Shown here: piece by piece, positions 10,104-17,762 of the stretch
Layout of the letters: each line of letters opens with the position of its first letter
Position numbering within the stretch: position 1 is the first letter of the stretch
Origin: an uncultured Burkholderiales bacterium
Lineage (GTDB): Bacteria > Pseudomonadota > Gammaproteobacteria > Burkholderiales > Burkholderiaceae_E
DNA length: 54,860 bases
Direction: 5' to 3'
Assembly: GCA_902826305.1 (NCBI GenBank)
Contig: CADEEH010000011.1
Location: 1-54,860 of the forward strand
The notes under the pieces: model-generated
What the model saw: only the letters and a program-made list of their open reading frames with translations
What the model was told of the DNA's origin: nothing
Database searches by the model: none
Position numbers and translations under genes: made by a program

Positions 10104-10137
10104 GCCGCGGCGCGCACGAGACCCTGCGCGCCGCGGC
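10104..10137. terminator. Bidirectional GC hairpin between convergent genes
   Basis: GCCGCGGCGCGC (10104-10115) pairs perfectly with GCGCGCCGCGGC (10126-10137), a 12-bp stem with a 10-nt loop. It lies between the stops of PPK2 (+) and the AHSA1 gene (-). No U-tract follows on either strand, so it is a hairpin candidate rather than a classic intrinsic terminator. Confidence 0.7.
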
Positions 10138-10144
10138 TGTCGAC

Positions 10145-10552
10145 TCAGCCCTTGCGCTCCACGTGCCGGGCGAAGTTGTCGAGGATCGCCTGCCAGCCCT
10201 GGCGCTGCTGCTCGATCGGATGGGTCGTCTCCGCATCAAAGGTCTCGCGCACCGTGACGTCGCCGGCGACCGGGATGAACTCGACCCGCAGCGTCCGGTC
10301 ACCGAAGGACGCCGCGAGCAGCCGGTGCGGGATGATCTCGGTGTAGGTGCCGGCGAAGTCGAATCCGAAGCTGCCGTCCTTGGCCTCCATCCGCGAGGAG
10401 AACGCGCCGCCGACCCGCAGGTCGACCGAGGCCCGGGTCGTGTGCCAGTCCGGGGAAGCCGTGTTCCACTGCACGATGTCCTCCGGGGTGATCCAGGCGC
10501 GCCAGACCTCCTCGATCGGGGCGTGGATGGTGGTCTGGACGGTGATCTTCAT
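10145..10552 (-). CDS. SRPBCC / AHSA1-like domain protein
   Basis: 135-residue START-like (Bet v 1 fold) protein of the activator-of-Hsp90-ATPase-homologue group. Visible family landmarks are MKITVQTTIHAPIEEVWRAW at the start, DIVQWNTASPDWHT, LRVGGAFSSRMEAKDG, FDFAGTYTEIIPHRLL and the C-terminal HPIEQQRQGWQAILDNFARHV. These proteins bind hydrophobic ligands; their physiological roles are mostly unknown and I infer none here. Start at 10552 (ATG) follows a possible AGGAGC. It lies 71 nt after the next gene upstream, the SDR, and may share its transcript. Confidence 0.8.
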   Translation of the reverse strand: MKITVQTTIHAPIEEVWRAWITPEDIVQWNTASPDWHTTRASVDLRVGGAFSSRMEAKDGSFGFDFAGTYTEIIPHRLLAASFGDRTLRVEFIPVAGDVTVRETFDAETTHPIEQQRQGWQAILDNFARHVERKG

Positions 10553-10623
10553 TCGGACGCTCCTTGGGTTGACAGGGTTTGGTCGACAACAGGCCGAGCG
10601 AAGCGGCTCCAAGTGCCAGCGAA

Positions 10624-11415
10624 CTAGAACGCACTCTTCGTGCAGCCGCCGTCGACGCGCAGGGCGGCACCCGTCGTACCCGATGCCAGTGGGCTGCAGA
10701 GGTAGGTCACCATCGAGGCGATCTCCTCGGGCGTTTCGAAGCGTTTGATCAACGAGGTCGGGCGCACGGACTGGAAGAACTCGGTCTCGAACGCTGCGCG
10801 CGATTTGCCGTCGGCACGGGCGAGCGCGTCCACGAAATCGCCGACGCCGCGTGACCAGGTCGGCCCGGGCAGCACACAATTCACCGTGATGCCGGTGCCG
10901 GCGACCGATTCGGCCAGGCCGCGTGAAACAGCGAGTTGTGCGGTCTTGGTCATGCCGTAGTGGATCATCTCGGCCGGTATCTGCACGCCGCTTTCGCTGG
11001 AGACGAACACGATCCGGCCCCAGTCGGCGGCCCGCATCGCCGGCAGGCACAGCCGCGCCAGCCGAACGCCGCTCAGCACGTTGACCTGGAAGAAACGGAT
11101 CCAGTCCTCGTCCGGAATGTCCTCGAACGCCTTCGGCTCGAAGATGCCCAGATTGTTGACCAGGATCTCGATGCCCGGATACCGGCGGCACAGTGCCTCG
11201 GCGACCGCGGCCTGGGCCAGGTCCCCGGCGTGACCGAGCACCTCTCCGCCGCGGCCCGGGCGGATACGGGCGATCGCCGCATCGACGGACGCCTGTGTGC
11301 GACCGTTGACGATCACACGTGCCCCTTCGGCCGCGAGTGATGACGCGATCGCATGGCCGATGCCGGCCGTGCTGCCGGAGACCAGGGCAAGTTTGCCTTC
11401 GAGCTGCAGATCCAT
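10624..11415 (-). CDS. Short-chain dehydrogenase/reductase
   Basis: 263-residue classical SDR. The Rossmann motif is SGSTAGIGHAIASSL at residues 14-28, the NNLG motif is LVNNLGIF, and the active site is S in FVSSESGVQIP followed by YGMTK. The C-terminal region ends in ASGTTGAALRVDGGCTKSAF, as in 3-oxoacyl-ACP-reductase-like enzymes. Arg in NGRT after beta-2 suggests NADP(H). Substrate is unknown and neighbours give no clear clue. Start ATG 11415 follows AAGGAACTG. A 114-nt spacer separates it from the upstream methyltransferase gene. Confidence 0.85.
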   Translation of the reverse strand: MDLQLEGKLALVSGSTAGIGHAIASSLAAEGARVIVNGRTQASVDAAIARIRPGRGGEVLGHAGDLAQAAVAEALCRRYPGIEILVNNLGIFEPKAFEDIPDEDWIRFFQVNVLSGVRLARLCLPAMRAADWGRIVFVSSESGVQIPAEMIHYGMTKTAQLAVSRGLAESVAGTGITVNCVLPGPTWSRGVGDFVDALARADGKSRAAFETEFFQSVRPTSLIKRFETPEEIASMVTYLCSPLASGTTGAALRVDGGCTKSAF

Positions 11416-11529
11416 CGGTCAGTTCCTTCATGTCACTCGGGGGACGTCCGGGCGTATCCGTGTCGGACCCGATCAACAAGCATAACCGGTGGCCGAGGAC
11501 GCGACGAAGACGTCGGCGACCGGACGGGC

Positions 11530-12183
11530 TCAGGGCCCGGCGGCGACCCGCAACCCCTCGCGGGTGGCCACCGAGCGCGGGTCTGCGCACCAGACGTCCA
11601 GGCGAAGGTCCGCGTCACTCATCCGCAGCAGCAGCGGCAACCCCAGCCGCGTGGCGAGGCGGTCATGCACCGCGTCCCCGTTCAGCGGGCAGTCCGCGAG
11701 GTCGGCTCGCCAGTGACAGGCGAGCACGGTGCCGCCGGGTGCGAGCGCGCCCGCCATGTGGTCGGCGAGTGTATCTAGTGCGGTCGCTCCGAAGTAGAAG
11801 CCGGTCTCGCTCAGGATGACGAGGTCGAAGCGGTCGTCGCCAGGCACGACGTCGCTCCACTCGTCGGGCAGCCAGGCCTGGCGCACGATGGCGTGTGGGT
11901 ACGCAGCCAGGCGTGTGCTGGCCAGCGTCACCGCACGTGCGATGCCGTCGAGTGCCAGCAGGCGGTCGCAGCGGGGCGCCAGGTCGGCGGCCAGTTCACC
12001 GTTGGCGCAGCCCAGTTCGAGCACGGCGCGGTATCGCGGCGCCGGGAGCGCAGCCAGGGTCAGCGCCCGCTTTCGCTGTTCGTACCATCGGTGCCGGTAA
12101 CCCCAGGGATCGTTGTCGCCGGCGAACAGCGCCTCGAAATGTTCGCGTGTACCGTCGCGCACGGGTGTGTCGGGTCCGCTCAC
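11530..12183 (-). CDS. NodS-like SAM-dependent methyltransferase
   Basis: 217-residue class I methyltransferase. Motif I is VLELGCANGELAADLAP near residue 55; the acidic residue ending beta-2 is in LLALDGIARAV. The N-terminal REHFEALFAGDNDPWGYRHRWYEQRKR is characteristic of the NodS family, whose founding member N-methylates a deacetylated chitooligosaccharide. It is the last gene of four leftward overlapping genes; its ATG overlaps the PIG-L stop by 4 nt (12180-12183). The pairing with a deacetylase makes N-methylation of a newly freed amine an attractive but unproven role. Confidence 0.85.
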   Translation of the reverse strand: MSGPDTPVRDGTREHFEALFAGDNDPWGYRHRWYEQRKRALTLAALPAPRYRAVLELGCANGELAADLAPRCDRLLALDGIARAVTLASTRLAAYPHAIVRQAWLPDEWSDVVPGDDRFDLVILSETGFYFGATALDTLADHMAGALAPGGTVLACHWRADLADCPLNGDAVHDRLATRLGLPLLLRMSDADLRLDVWCADPRSVATREGLRVAAGP

Positions 12184-12953
12184 GTGAAGAAATGTTCCAT
12201 CGGCCAGCCGGCACGCGCGACCATCGCCGTCGTCACGACCGGCCCGGTCCCGACGCGGGGCGTCAACTGGCTGCGATGACAGGCGAGCGCCACCTGTTTG
12301 CGGCGTACGTCCGGTGCCGCGGCCCGCAGCGCCCGCAGGCGCGACCAGGGCACACGCGGATCACCCGGGGTCGCCCAGTGCCACATCCACACCGGTGCTT
12401 CGAACAGGCGGCAACGCAGGTCGGCGCAGACCCGTGCGCACGCCGTCGCCGTCGCCTCGTGATCCGGATGACCGTCGCCACGCCAGGTGGTCACGACCAC
12501 ATCGTCGGCTCGCAGGCAGTCACGCAGGGCCGCCTCGAGCCGATCGGCCTGGGCGGCCACGCTGCCATCGGGCAGTCCGATGCGCCAGGTCGAGGTCGAT
12601 CCGTGCGGAGCCAGTGCGGCCAGCGCTGCGTCACACTCCGCGCGCCGCCGCTGGGCGAGTGCCGCCTTGGACCAGCCGTCGACGCGGTCGTGACTTGCTT
12701 CACCATCGGTCACGCAGATCACCAGCACCGCACCACGCGCGCGGGCGTGAGCCGACAGCAGCGCGCCGGCCGCCAGCACCTCGTCATCGGGATGTGGCGC
12801 GACGACAACCAGCCGTTGCGATGGATCGAGCAGCCGGGCGGGTGTCCAACCCGGAAGACGGGAGAACAGGTCCCAGTTCCGCCAGGCCGCCTCGGGAGTG
12901 CCTTCGTCGCGGATCAGCGGCTCGTCGTCGTCCTGCACGTTCACAGCCGCCAC
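12180..12953 (-). CDS. PIG-L (LmbE-like) deacetylase
   Basis: 257-residue member of the PIG-L/LmbE family of zinc-dependent N-acetyl (N-acyl) sugar deacetylases. The metal and catalytic motif VVAPHPDDEVLAAGALL lies near residues 50-65, and the second metal His is in WRGDGHPDHEATA near 160. These bind Zn and use Asp as general base in characterised relatives (MshB, GlcNAc-PI deacetylase). It overlaps the upstream acyl-CoA-dehydrogenase-like gene by 13 nt and the downstream methyltransferase gene by 4 nt, so expression is tightly coupled. Substrate is unknown; a glycan or glycoside amide is the family expectation. Confidence 0.88.
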   Translation of the reverse strand: MAAVNVQDDDEPLIRDEGTPEAAWRNWDLFSRLPGWTPARLLDPSQRLVVVAPHPDDEVLAAGALLSAHARARGAVLVICVTDGEASHDRVDGWSKAALAQRRRAECDAALAALAPHGSTSTWRIGLPDGSVAAQADRLEAALRDCLRADDVVVTTWRGDGHPDHEATATACARVCADLRCRLFEAPVWMWHWATPGDPRVPWSRLRALRAAAPDVRRKQVALACHRSQLTPRVGTGPVVTTAMVARAGWPMEHFFT

Positions 12954-13969
12954 GCCACGGACTCCTCCCCGGCCGATACCAACTGACCGAGCGCCGCGAG
13001 GTCGCGGTCGCCATGACTCTGCCGCAGGAACACCGGCAGGTCCGCCGCGCGGCGCGCGAAGTCGGCATCGCGGCAGAACGGCCCCGCGCCGAGCGTCCTG
13101 CCGACCTGATCGAGCACTTCCGTCGCGCAGCGCTCCACACCGAGGCGCACGCGCAGCGCCTGGGCGCGGGCATCGGCAGCCGGATTCGCATCGAGCCAGG
13201 CCGCGGTCTCGCGCAGCAGTGCCGCGGTGGTCTCGAGCGCCAGCTCGACCCGGCCGAGCGCCGCACGAGCCAGGGGATCGTCGCGGGCGGAGCGTCGAAG
13301 CGCCAGCGCCAGGCTACGCGCGGCACCCCACCAGCAGGCGGCGATACCCGCGCCGCCGTGCCAGAACCCTGCCCGTGTCAGGTACTCGCCGGGTCTGCCG
13401 ACCGCCTGCGCCCGGACGCGACCGTCGAAGCGCAGATCGAGGCTGGCGCTGGCGGCCATGCCGACCGCTTTCCACTGCGTCGAAAAGACCTCGATGCCCG
13501 GCTGGTCGATGGCCAGACGCACCAGCTGCGGCTGCCGATCCTCGTCACGCCACGCGGTCATCAGCGCATGGGTGCAGCCGCGTGCGCCCGAACACCACAG
13601 CTTGGTGCCTTCGAGCCACCCGACTCCGTGGCCCTGATCGATGAGGCGGACGCGGCCACCGGGCGGCTCGGCGGCCCACACGGCCCATCGGGAGCCGGGC
13701 GGCGCAGCGTCGGCGACGCCGAGTTCGGCCAGAATCGCGATCGCGTCGGTGTGTCCTTCGTACAGTTTCGCCAGCGACAGGTCGTGACCACCGACGGCGG
13801 CCAGCATCCGCCAGCGCGCCAGCGTGTCTCCGCCCGCGGGCAACGGCGGCCGGTCCAGTCCCTGCGCGACCAGCGCTTCCAGCGCTTCGGACACCGCGCT
13901 TCGCGAGCCCTCGGCGGCCAGTGCCGCCTGCAGCCGCGACACCATCGCGTCGGCCGATGGCGGGGTCAT
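12941..13969 (-). CDS. Acyl-CoA-dehydrogenase-fold protein, likely non-canonical
   Basis: 342 residues, shorter than the roughly 380 of ordinary acyl-CoA dehydrogenases. It has the mixed helical/beta layout: RWAVWAAEPPGG and LEGTKLWCSGARGCTHALMTAW in the middle domain, VGMAASASLDLRFDG, then a helical C-terminal domain ending LPVFLRQSHGDRDLAALGQLV. I see no YEGT-like segment with the catalytic Glu, so dehydrogenation of an acyl-CoA is doubtful. The C-terminal His-containing segment is closer to flavin monooxygenases of this fold. ATG 13969 overlaps the glycosyltransferase stop by 4 nt. Likely a flavoenzyme modifying the same product as its PIG-L and GT2 neighbours; this is inference. Confidence 0.7.
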   Translation of the reverse strand: MTPPSADAMVSRLQAALAAEGSRSAVSEALEALVAQGLDRPPLPAGGDTLARWRMLAAVGGHDLSLAKLYEGHTDAIAILAELGVADAAPPGSRWAVWAAEPPGGRVRLIDQGHGVGWLEGTKLWCSGARGCTHALMTAWRDEDRQPQLVRLAIDQPGIEVFSTQWKAVGMAASASLDLRFDGRVRAQAVGRPGEYLTRAGFWHGGAGIAACWWGAARSLALALRRSARDDPLARAALGRVELALETTAALLRETAAWLDANPAADARAQALRVRLGVERCATEVLDQVGRTLGAGPFCRDADFARRAADLPVFLRQSHGDRDLAALGQLVSAGEESVAWRL

Positions 13970-14685
13970 GCGCTCGCCGGGATGTCGCATGCCAGCCGTT
14001 CGAGTGTCGCGGAAAAGCCGCCGGGAGCACGCCACTTGCGTCGCGCGCTGGTCACGACACGCAGCGCCGCCGACCAGGCGATCGTCGCGCCGATCGCCTG
14101 CAGCGCACGCACCAGTGCCACGTCCTCGTGACAGACCAGCGGCGGGAATCCGCCGGCGAGACGATAGGCGGGGGCACTCACGCCCAGGTTGGCGCCGTGC
14201 ACGTGGCGATGCCCGTCCCGGTCCTCGTAGGTGGCCAGATGGCGCTCGCGGATCGCGAGGTCGTGTTCGGACCAGTCGTCGACGGTGACGGTGCCGCAGA
14301 CCGCGTCGGTGCCCAGGCCGAGCTGCGCCGCCAGCCAATCGGGCGCCACCACACTGTCGGCGTCGGTGAACGCGAGCCAGCGCGCGCCGGCGTCCAGTGC
14401 CAGCCTGGCTCCCACCGCCCGGGCCCGGCCGACATTGCGGGCCTGCAGCCTGACCGTCCGCACGCCGGCGGCGGCGGCGACGGACTCGGTGCCATCGGTG
14501 CAGGTGTCGAGCACGACAACAGGCATCACCTGTTCACCGGCCAGCTGCGGAAACGCCGCGGCCAGGCGGAGCGACGCCAGGCAGGCGCCGATGTGGTGTT
14601 CTTCGTTGTGTGCGGGAATGACAACGCCGATCAAGTTCTGCCTTCGGATTCGGAAACCGTCCGGGTCCTTCCGCGCAAAGCGCAT
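13966..14685 (-). CDS. Family 2 glycosyltransferase
   Basis: 239-residue GT-A glycosyltransferase, without membrane helices that I can see. N-terminal VVIPAHNEEHHIGACLASLR (residues about 21-40), nucleotide-binding VVLDTCTDGTESVAA, the DxD-equivalent FTDADSVVAPDWLAAQL near 130, and HGANLGVSAPAYRLAGGFPP with the acceptor-site CHEDVALVRAL. This layout fits a polyprenyl- or soluble-acceptor GT2. It is the first gene of the four-gene operon (GT2, ACAD-like, PIG-L, NodS-like), joined by an ATGA overlap. The donor and acceptor are not deducible. Confidence 0.85.
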   Translation of the reverse strand: MRFARKDPDGFRIRRQNLIGVVIPAHNEEHHIGACLASLRLAAAFPQLAGEQVMPVVVLDTCTDGTESVAAAAGVRTVRLQARNVGRARAVGARLALDAGARWLAFTDADSVVAPDWLAAQLGLGTDAVCGTVTVDDWSEHDLAIRERHLATYEDRDGHRHVHGANLGVSAPAYRLAGGFPPLVCHEDVALVRALQAIGATIAWSAALRVVTSARRKWRAPGGFSATLERLACDIPASA

Positions 14686-14804
14686 GCCCGCCCTGGCGGA
14701 CGGACAGATTTCGCGTTCTACTTGGGGTAAGCTGCCCGGAACGTCGGTCGTCGACTTTGGAACGGTCGCGACGCGATCGAATGGCGGCTTCTGGGGTCGA
14801 CATG

Positions 14805-15269
14805 ATGAACGTCGAGATCGAGACCGTCCCGGCGCACAGGGTGGCCGCCCTGCCGCATCTGGGCCCGTATCCCACCATCGGCACCGCGTTGCGGCGGCTC
14901 GGCGACATCGCCGATCAGGCCGGTCTTCGATCCGATCCGGCTGCCCGGATGATCGGCATTTTCCGCGACGATCCGTCGCGTGTGCCTGCCGAGACGCTAC
15001 GCTCGGCCGCCGGACTCATCGTCGCGCCGGATGCGTCCATTCCCGATCCGCTGCTGGAGATCGTCCTGCCCGCGGGTCGATGGGCGAGCACGCTGCACCT
15101 TGGCAGCTACAGCGGACTTGGCGAGACCTGGCGGCGGTTCATCGACGGGTGGCTTGCACGAAGCGGCCACCGGATGGGGCCGACGGATTGTTTCGAGATG
15201 TACCTGAATCTGCCGGGCGAAGTGCCTGAGGACCAGTTGCAGACGCGGCTGTACCTGATGTTGTGGTGA
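14805..15269 (+). CDS. Stand-alone GyrI-like small-molecule-binding protein
   Basis: 154-residue GyrI-like (SHS2-repeat) effector-binding domain, starting MNVEIETVPAHRVAALPHLG. The ESxxR-type domain binds amphipathic or cationic small molecules in SbmC and in AraC/MerR regulators. It is strikingly similar to the C-terminal half of the AraC regulator at 20038-21042, including the start and end (VPEDQLQTRLYL against VPEDRLQTRLYL), so they are recent paralogues. Start at ATG 14805 is chosen from that match; ATG 14802 precedes it. Divergent from the glycosyltransferase gene. Gyrase inhibition is not implied. Confidence 0.8.
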   Translation: MNVEIETVPAHRVAALPHLGPYPTIGTALRRLGDIADQAGLRSDPAARMIGIFRDDPSRVPAETLRSAAGLIVAPDASIPDPLLEIVLPAGRWASTLHLGSYSGLGETWRRFIDGWLARSGHRMGPTDCFEMYLNLPGEVPEDQLQTRLYLMLW

Positions 15270-15340
15270 GCATCCGGTGACAGCGTGATGACGGTGCGGC
15301 CGCATCACGCGTGCGGGGAGTGCGTTATGCTCTGGCAGCC

Positions 15341-16186
15341 ATGACACACGATCATCGCCTGCAGGCGGTCGAGCAGTTCTACGACTTCCACCCGCTCAGC
15401 GCGCGGCAGATCTTCGACGCGGTCGCCGCCCGCGGCATCACCCGTGACGACATCAGCGAATCGATACTGCAGGAGCACGATCAGGACCACTACGGCGGCA
15501 CCGCGGCGGTCGATCGGCTGATGGCCCAGGCGCAGGTAAACTCGGGTGACCGGGTGCTGGATGTCTGCAGCGGTCTCGGAGGCCCGGCCCGATACATCGC
15601 GTGGAAGACCGGTTGCCATGTCACCGGGCTGGACCTGACCGCGAGCCGCGTCGACGGTGCCACCGAACTGACGGCGGCCGCCAAGCTCGGGTCACAGGTG
15701 CGCTTCGTGCACGGCAACGCACTCGCCATGCCGTTTCCCGATGCGATTTTTTCCCTGGCAATCGGTCAGGAGGCGTTCGCCCACATTCCCGACAAGCCGC
15801 GGCTCGTCGGCGAGATCGCGCGGGTGCTTCGGCCCGGCGGGCGGCTCGTGTACTCGGACATCCTGCACCGGCCCGGCCTGACGGAGGTCGATCGCACGCG
15901 ACTGTTCGACGGGATGCGTTTTTCCGAGATCGCCAGCGTGGACAGCTATTCGATCTTCCTGCGCGATGTCGGCCTCGCCATCGTCAGAATCGTCGACCTG
16001 ACCGACGAATGGACCCGGATCCTGGTCGAGCGCCACGCGATGTACCGGTCACTCGAAGCGCAGACGGTGGCGCGGCTCGGGCGTGAACACTTCGAACGTT
16101 ACGATCAGGCCTACGCACACTTCGTCGGCTTGTATCGGACCGGCATGCTGGCCGGTGCGCTGATCCACGCCCGCAAGCCGGACTGA
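15341..16186 (+). CDS. SAM-dependent methyltransferase (small-molecule type)
   Basis: 281-residue class I methyltransferase with motif I VLDVCSGLGGPARYIAW near residue 70 and beta-2 acidic VTGLDLTASRV. The core SLAIGQEAFAHIPDKPRLVGEIARVLRPGGRLVYSDIL is typical of Methyltransf_11 enzymes related to sarcosine/dimethylglycine and phosphoethanolamine N-methyltransferases. The upstream extension to 15311 lacks a convincing ribosome binding site, so ATG 15341 (MTHDHRLQAV) is preferred. Substrate cannot be assigned. A possible -10 TATGCT lies just upstream. Confidence 0.82.
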   Translation: MTHDHRLQAVEQFYDFHPLSARQIFDAVAARGITRDDISESILQEHDQDHYGGTAAVDRLMAQAQVNSGDRVLDVCSGLGGPARYIAWKTGCHVTGLDLTASRVDGATELTAAAKLGSQVRFVHGNALAMPFPDAIFSLAIGQEAFAHIPDKPRLVGEIARVLRPGGRLVYSDILHRPGLTEVDRTRLFDGMRFSEIASVDSYSIFLRDVGLAIVRIVDLTDEWTRILVERHAMYRSLEAQTVARLGREHFERYDQAYAHFVGLYRTGMLAGALIHARKPD

Positions 16187-16223
16187 GCCGACGCGCGATC
16201 CGCCGCACGGGAGCGCCGCGCCG

Positions 16224-17762
16224 ATGACAGCCGGGTTTGGTCCCGACCACCCGGACCGTCCGGATTCGCCCCGAGTGCTGGTCTTCGGCGCCACCGGCTA
16301 CATCGGCAGTCACCTCGCGCCCCGCCTGCAGCGAGAAGGCCTGATGGTCCGCGCCAGCGGCCGCAACCGCAAGGCACTCGAGGCACGCGGCTGGAGCGGC
16401 ATCGAGCTGGCCGAGGCCGACGCGCTGCAGCCCGAGACACTGCCGGCGGTGCTCGCCGGCGTGGACACCGCGTATTACCTCGTCCATTCGATGGTCGCCG
16501 GTCGCGACTTCGCGCGCCTCGACCAGCAGGCGGCCGATCACTTCGCCGGCGCGGCAGCGCGCGCGGGGGTTCGACGCATCGTCTACCTCGGCGGGCTGAT
16601 CCCGCCTGACCCGGACTCCGAGCACCTGATCTCGCGGCGCGAGACCGGTGAACGGTTGCGTCGCGGCAAGGTGCCGGTGACCGAGATTCGCGCCGGCATC
16701 GTCGTCGGTGCCGGCTCGGCCGCCTACGAGGTGATCCGCGATCTGGTCAACCACCTGCCCCTGATGCTGACACCCCGGTGGGTGCAGTCGAAATCGTCGC
16801 CGATCGCGCTGGAAAACCTGCTCGAGTATCTGGTGCGTGTCCGCACGCTGGAGGCCGCAGCCGGGCGGGTGCTCGATGCCGCCGGTCCCGACTACCTCAG
16901 CTATGAACAGGTGATGCGACAGTACGGGTCGGTCGTCGGCCGGCAGCCGAAGATCCTGCGCGTGCCGCTGCTCACGCCGACGCTGTCGTCCTACTGGCTC
17001 GGACTGGTGACCACGGTGCCGGCCAGCATCGCGCGCGCCTTGATCGGGGGACTCAAACACGACCTGCCGGCCGACGATGGTGAACTGCGCCGGCTGGTCC
17101 CGCAACGGCTGCTCGGCTTTCGCGAGGCGGTCGAGGCCGCCCTCGATGCCGAACGTGAGCATCGGGTCGCCGCACGCTGGACCGAGGGCCTGCTGATGTT
17201 CCGCGGTTTCCGGCTCGACAATGCGTTCTACGCCAAACGTGCGTCGGGCAACGCGACCACGCCGGCCTCTCCCGCGGCGTTGTGGCAGGTCGTGACCACG
17301 ATCGGCGGCGACATCGGCTATCACTATGCCGGTGTGCTCTGGTGGCTGCGCGGCGTCATCGACTGGCTCGTCGGTGGCCCCGGGCTCACCAAGGGCCGGC
17401 GTCATCCGACCGAATTGCGCCTCGGTGATCGCATCGACTACTGGACGGTCGTCGGCATCGAACCCGAAAGGCGGCTGACATTGGACTTCGGCATGCGCTC
17501 GCCGGGCTCGGGAATACTGGAGTTCGAGATCGAACCCGATGCGATGGATCCCGGCCAGGCGCCTCGCTCGCGCCTGACGATCACCGCGTACTGGCATCCG
17601 CAGGGCATCTGGGGCCTGATGTATTGGTACGTGCTGGTGCCGGCGCACCTGTTCCTGTTCCGCGGCATGGCGAGCCGGATCGCGGCGCGGGCCGATACAA
17701 TCGATCGTCAGCCTCTGCGCATGCAAGCCACTCGGCGGAAAGGCGGTACCGATGAACGCTGA
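16224..17762 (+). CDS. NAD(P)-binding SDR/NmrA fused to DUF2867 domain, copy 1
   Basis: 512 residues. Residues about 15-300 are an extended-SDR/NmrA-like Rossmann domain (VLVFGATGYIGSHLAPRLQ, then TAYYLVHSMVAGRDF, VRRIVYLGGLIPP). Residues about 320-500 are a DUF2867 domain with GRRHPTELRLGDRIDYWTVV and a hydrophobic C-terminus (LMYWYVLVPAHLFLFRGM) that may contact membrane. Proteins of this build are uncharacterised; binding of a lipophilic substrate by the START-like DUF2867 half is inference. Stops 11 nt inside the next gene, which is its paralogue. Confidence 0.82.
   Translation: MTAGFGPDHPDRPDSPRVLVFGATGYIGSHLAPRLQREGLMVRASGRNRKALEARGWSGIELAEADALQPETLPAVLAGVDTAYYLVHSMVAGRDFARLDQQAADHFAGAAARAGVRRIVYLGGLIPPDPDSEHLISRRETGERLRRGKVPVTEIRAGIVVGAGSAAYEVIRDLVNHLPLMLTPRWVQSKSSPIALENLLEYLVRVRTLEAAAGRVLDAAGPDYLSYEQVMRQYGSVVGRQPKILRVPLLTPTLSSYWLGLVTTVPASIARALIGGLKHDLPADDGELRRLVPQRLLGFREAVEAALDAEREHRVAARWTEGLLMFRGFRLDNAFYAKRASGNATTPASPAALWQVVTTIGGDIGYHYAGVLWWLRGVIDWLVGGPGLTKGRRHPTELRLGDRIDYWTVVGIEPERRLTLDFGMRSPGSGILEFEIEPDAMDPGQAPRSRLTITAYWHPQGIWGLMYWYVLVPAHLFLFRGMASRIAARADTIDRQPLRMQATRRKGGTDER

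Noticed and set aside
11530-14685. Nod-factor biosynthesis
   Set aside because: No chitin-synthase-type NodC, NodA acyltransferase or nodD; only the NodS-like and deacetylase families are shared.
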